In this document: positions 27,099-29,167 of the stretch, one piece after another
How positions within the stretch are numbered: position 1 is the stretch's first letter
Layout: the number at the start of each line of letters is the position of its first letter
NCBI GenBank assembly: GCA_032718475.1
Contig: JAUCBJ010003839.1
Coordinates: forward strand, 1 to 29,167
Reading direction: 5' to 3'
From: Nemertoderma westbladi
Lineage: Eukaryota; Xenacoelomorpha; Nemertodermatida; Nemertodermatidae
DNA: 29,167 bases
The notes under the pieces: model-generated
Seen by the model: only the letters and a program-made list of their open reading frames with translations
Told to the model about the DNA's origin: nothing
Database searches by the model: none
Made by a program: the position numbers and the translations under genes

Positions 27099-27235
27099 GT
27101 ACTGTGGCAGAATTCTGCCATACTTTATATTTCTGTTTTTTCTTGCATAATTTATGGACGTCCATAAAATAATTTGTGGAGTCCATAAATTATGCAGGAA
27201 AAACCATAATTATGGCAGAATTCTGCCACAGTAGG
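27099..27235. repeat. Compact palindromic element with nested 16-bp palindromes
   Basis: TACTGTGGCAGAATTCTGCC at the left end is mirrored at the right end. An inner pair GCATAATTTATGGAC / GTCCATAAATTATGC is separated by about 23 bp. The terminal arms each contain the perfect palindrome TGGCAGAATTCTGCCA. The whole is a hairpin of about 137 bp, probably a tiny foldback or MITE copy. Confidence 0.85.
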
Positions 27236-27410
27236 CGTAACTGTAGTATTGCTAGTGTAAAAAAAAACACACTCCACCCACAAATACATTACGCTGCTGA
27301 GACTCAAAACTGAATTATGAATTGTTTGATTGGTTGTAATTATACTCGCAAAACTGCGAGTACAATAAAAAAAATAAAATTATACTATGGCCGTTTTCTA
27401 AAAGTCTCTG

Positions 27411-27441
27411 CGTGTGTGTGTGTGTCGTGGTGTGTGTGTCG
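27411..27441. repeat. TG microsatellite
   Basis: Two short GTGTGTGTGT runs interrupted by CGTGG abut the left edge of the large foldback. Confidence 0.85.
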
Positions 27442-28695
27442 TAAGCCATACAGTACACCATGTCCTGGAATATAGTGTCGTTATTCAGGTACATGCCCCC
27501 CCCCCCCCCCCCAAATTTGTCTACAAATCGTAATGAGATTGCATGAAATTTGAAACAGCGATAGTTTCACCTCCCTCCTCCTTCCTGGGTGAGGCAGAAT
27601 TTTTATTTTTGCTTTCATTGTTTAGCTACAGCGTTTAAAAAAGTGTCTCCTGCGATATTACATCTGTTACTCCGCAGTTATTCTTCAATCTTATAGTGAT
27701 TTATAGGGGAGTCCGAAAATGAAAAATCATGGGTCGCAATTGTCCGGGTCGCAATTGTCCGGGTCGCAATTGTCCTAACATCATTTATACAGTAGGTACA
27801 GTTAGAAAGCTGGTCATGCATGGATTCCAAATATGTATCATAATCTGAATTTCGTCGTAAAATAGCTGAGATATGAGTGTTCGAAAGTTGCATGGTTTTG
27901 CGCCTGCGCGAGGTTATTTTATTCTACATATTTAACAAATGAACTATATTCTTGGATACTTTGTTTATGTATGAATAGCTACAAATAGTACGATTATAGA
28001 GTTATTGCATTGTTGCCCAGCTACGTATGGGATAAACAAAATGTTCTAGAATATGGTGTATTTATTAAATATAATAATATATAATTTGCTTTGCATTACA
28101 GTAGGTAATTCTGTTTAGATCTGGTTCTCATTGTTTTGTGTATCTGTGTAGGCCTATTTAGTACCTATGCTTTATTGGCTGGCCGTAAACTCTTAAACAT
28201 TTATACTGTACGTATAATTACTGTTCATTACGTATGTATGTATTGCCATGACCCTTATTGGGATAAAGGCTAGTCTGAATAAAAAAAAAGGATAAAATAG
28301 CCTCGCGCAGGTGTAAAACCATGCAACTTTAGAACGCCCATATTTCAGCTATTCTACGACTAAATTCAGACTGTGATACATATTTGGAATCCTTGCATGG
28401 CCAGCTTTCTAACTGTACCTATAAATCACTATAAGATTGAAGAATAACTGTGGTCTAACAGGTGTAATATCGCAGGAGACACTTTTTTCAAACGCTTGTA
28501 GCTTAAGAATGAAAATAAAAATTCTGGCTCACCCAGGAAGGAGGAGGGAGGTGAAACTACTGTATCTCTGTTTCATATTTCATGCAATCTCATTACGATT
28601 TGTAGAAACATTTTTTTTTGGGAGGGGGGGGGGGGGGGGGCATGTACCTGAATAACGACACTATATTCCAGGACATGGTGTAATTGTCGGAAGCC
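27440..28695. mobile_element. Large foldback element, about 1.25 kb, with poly(C)/poly(G) in its arms
   Basis: The left arm of about 480 bp (27440-27920) and right arm of about 405 bp (28287-28695) are inverted copies. Outer ends share CACCATGTCCTGGAATATAG and its complement, and inner ends share CCTCGCGCAGG-like words. The spacer is about 365 bp. The left arm holds some 90 bp absent from the right arm. The paired C17 (27496-27512) and G17 (28624-28640) tracts sit at equivalent positions. No ORF of substance and no clear target duplication are seen. Confidence 0.88.
27744..27788. repeat. Three tandem copies of GGGTCGCAATTGTCC inside the left foldback arm
   Basis: The 15-bp unit contains the palindrome CAATTG. 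It lies in the block that is missing from the right arm. ATTTATA words at both edges of that block could mark a microhomology-mediated gain or loss. Confidence 0.85.
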
Positions 28696-28887
28696 AATAT
28701 ATAACTTTATGGGTGTTCGCTAGGAATACTTGCATTTTGCTGCATGAAGGCCCCACTCGTTTCAGAACGGAATTTCAGGAAGGAACTGGCCCGGCATGGC
28801 TGACCATCACCATGACAGCATGATGTCGATCTGTTGAACGCACCGCGGTCGATATCCTGTAGGTCAGCGGCTTTCTAAATGTCCTTT

Positions 28888-29106
28888 GTACTTTGGCAGC
28901 CTCATGGAGTAAATAAGCATGGTGGACAGCCCATGACTTTCTTGAGACGCATCTTAAAGGACACTGGCCTTAAAGATGCGGATGATCTAGCAAATGTCAT
29001 GGGTGATAGGGAGTTGTGGCGGTGCAATTTTGTTGACAAGCCGGCACAGCATTCTTAAAAATGCAGCTGCAATGCAGCATGCCGATCCTAGTAGTAGTAG
29101 TAGTAG
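28888..29106 (+). mobile_element. 5'-truncated LINE end (copy D) with TAG-triplet tail
   Basis: Matches the last 200 or so bases of the LINE at 5877-7841, including the end of the ORF (TFLRRILKD-type codons, [18 protein letters not shown]) and the 3' end with a TAG repeat (29088-29106). TAAATGTC occurs at 28876-28883 and 29107-29114 and is a likely target duplication. The few bases between the left copy and the match (about 28884-28887) may be untemplated. Confidence 0.85.
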
Positions 29107-29167
29107 TAAATGTCACAAGGGGCATTGCAGCAATGCAATAGTGTGATGCAATAGTGTGTAAGACGTA

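Noticed and set aside
28437-28655. Plus-strand 72-codon frame ending in a glycine run
   Set aside because: It lies in the right arm of the foldback, and the glycines are the poly(G) tract.
1-29167. CRISPR arrays, bacterial operons, phage or plasmid genes
   Set aside because: The tandem array has no spacers, and all supported genes are eukaryotic and spliced or family-typical. No prokaryotic signals were found.

Overview
This is eukaryotic nuclear DNA from an animal, most likely a marine invertebrate deuterostome such as an echinoderm. It is AT-rich, with small spliced genes (GT-AG introns), tRNA-derived SINEs, LINE fragments, hairpin (foldback) DNA elements and very frequent short palindromic words (TAGGCCTA, TACTGTACAGTA, TACCGGTA). 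Genus-level assignment is inference and cannot be settled here.

Two conserved housekeeping genes are clear. The minus strand from 10391 down to 1074 carries a complete five-exon coatomer zeta subunit gene (COPZ, 177 residues). It is spread over 9.3 kb because introns 3 and 4 are loaded with repeats. Intron 4 holds a minisatellite of about 1.8 kb with a 33-bp unit that reaches to within about 30 bp of the last 3' splice site. Intron 3 holds a nested stack: a truncated LINE, next to a foldback element, with a second LINE inserted inside one arm of that foldback. On the plus strand, 22427-24679 is a full-length, uninterrupted CWF19L2 reading frame (750 codons), a spliceosome/lariat-debranching-associated factor.

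Between them, a five-exon plus-strand gene (15361-17902) encodes a 313-residue secreted, ten-cysteine protein that I cannot name. A probable single or terminal exon of an orphan gene lies at 12982-13361.

The rest is accessory DNA. A 1,032-bp TIR element with 9-bp target duplications (10705-11736) sits about 300 bp upstream of the COPZ start codon. A 255-bp tRNA-derived SINE with 12-bp duplications lies at 18269-18523. The tail of a retroelement ORF ends in poly(A) at 19322-20056. A 521-bp Merlin-like element with 9-bp duplications (25340-25860) still encodes a transposase zinc-ribbon remnant. A compact palindromic element (27099-27235), a foldback element of about 1.25 kb (27440-28695) and a truncated LINE end (28888-29106) close the window.

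The genes do not form an operon or pathway cluster. COPZ (vesicle traffic), CWF19L2 (splicing) and the secreted protein look like unrelated neighbours. The distinctive biology is how much repeat invasion the COPZ introns tolerate, and the variety of hairpin-forming mobile elements.
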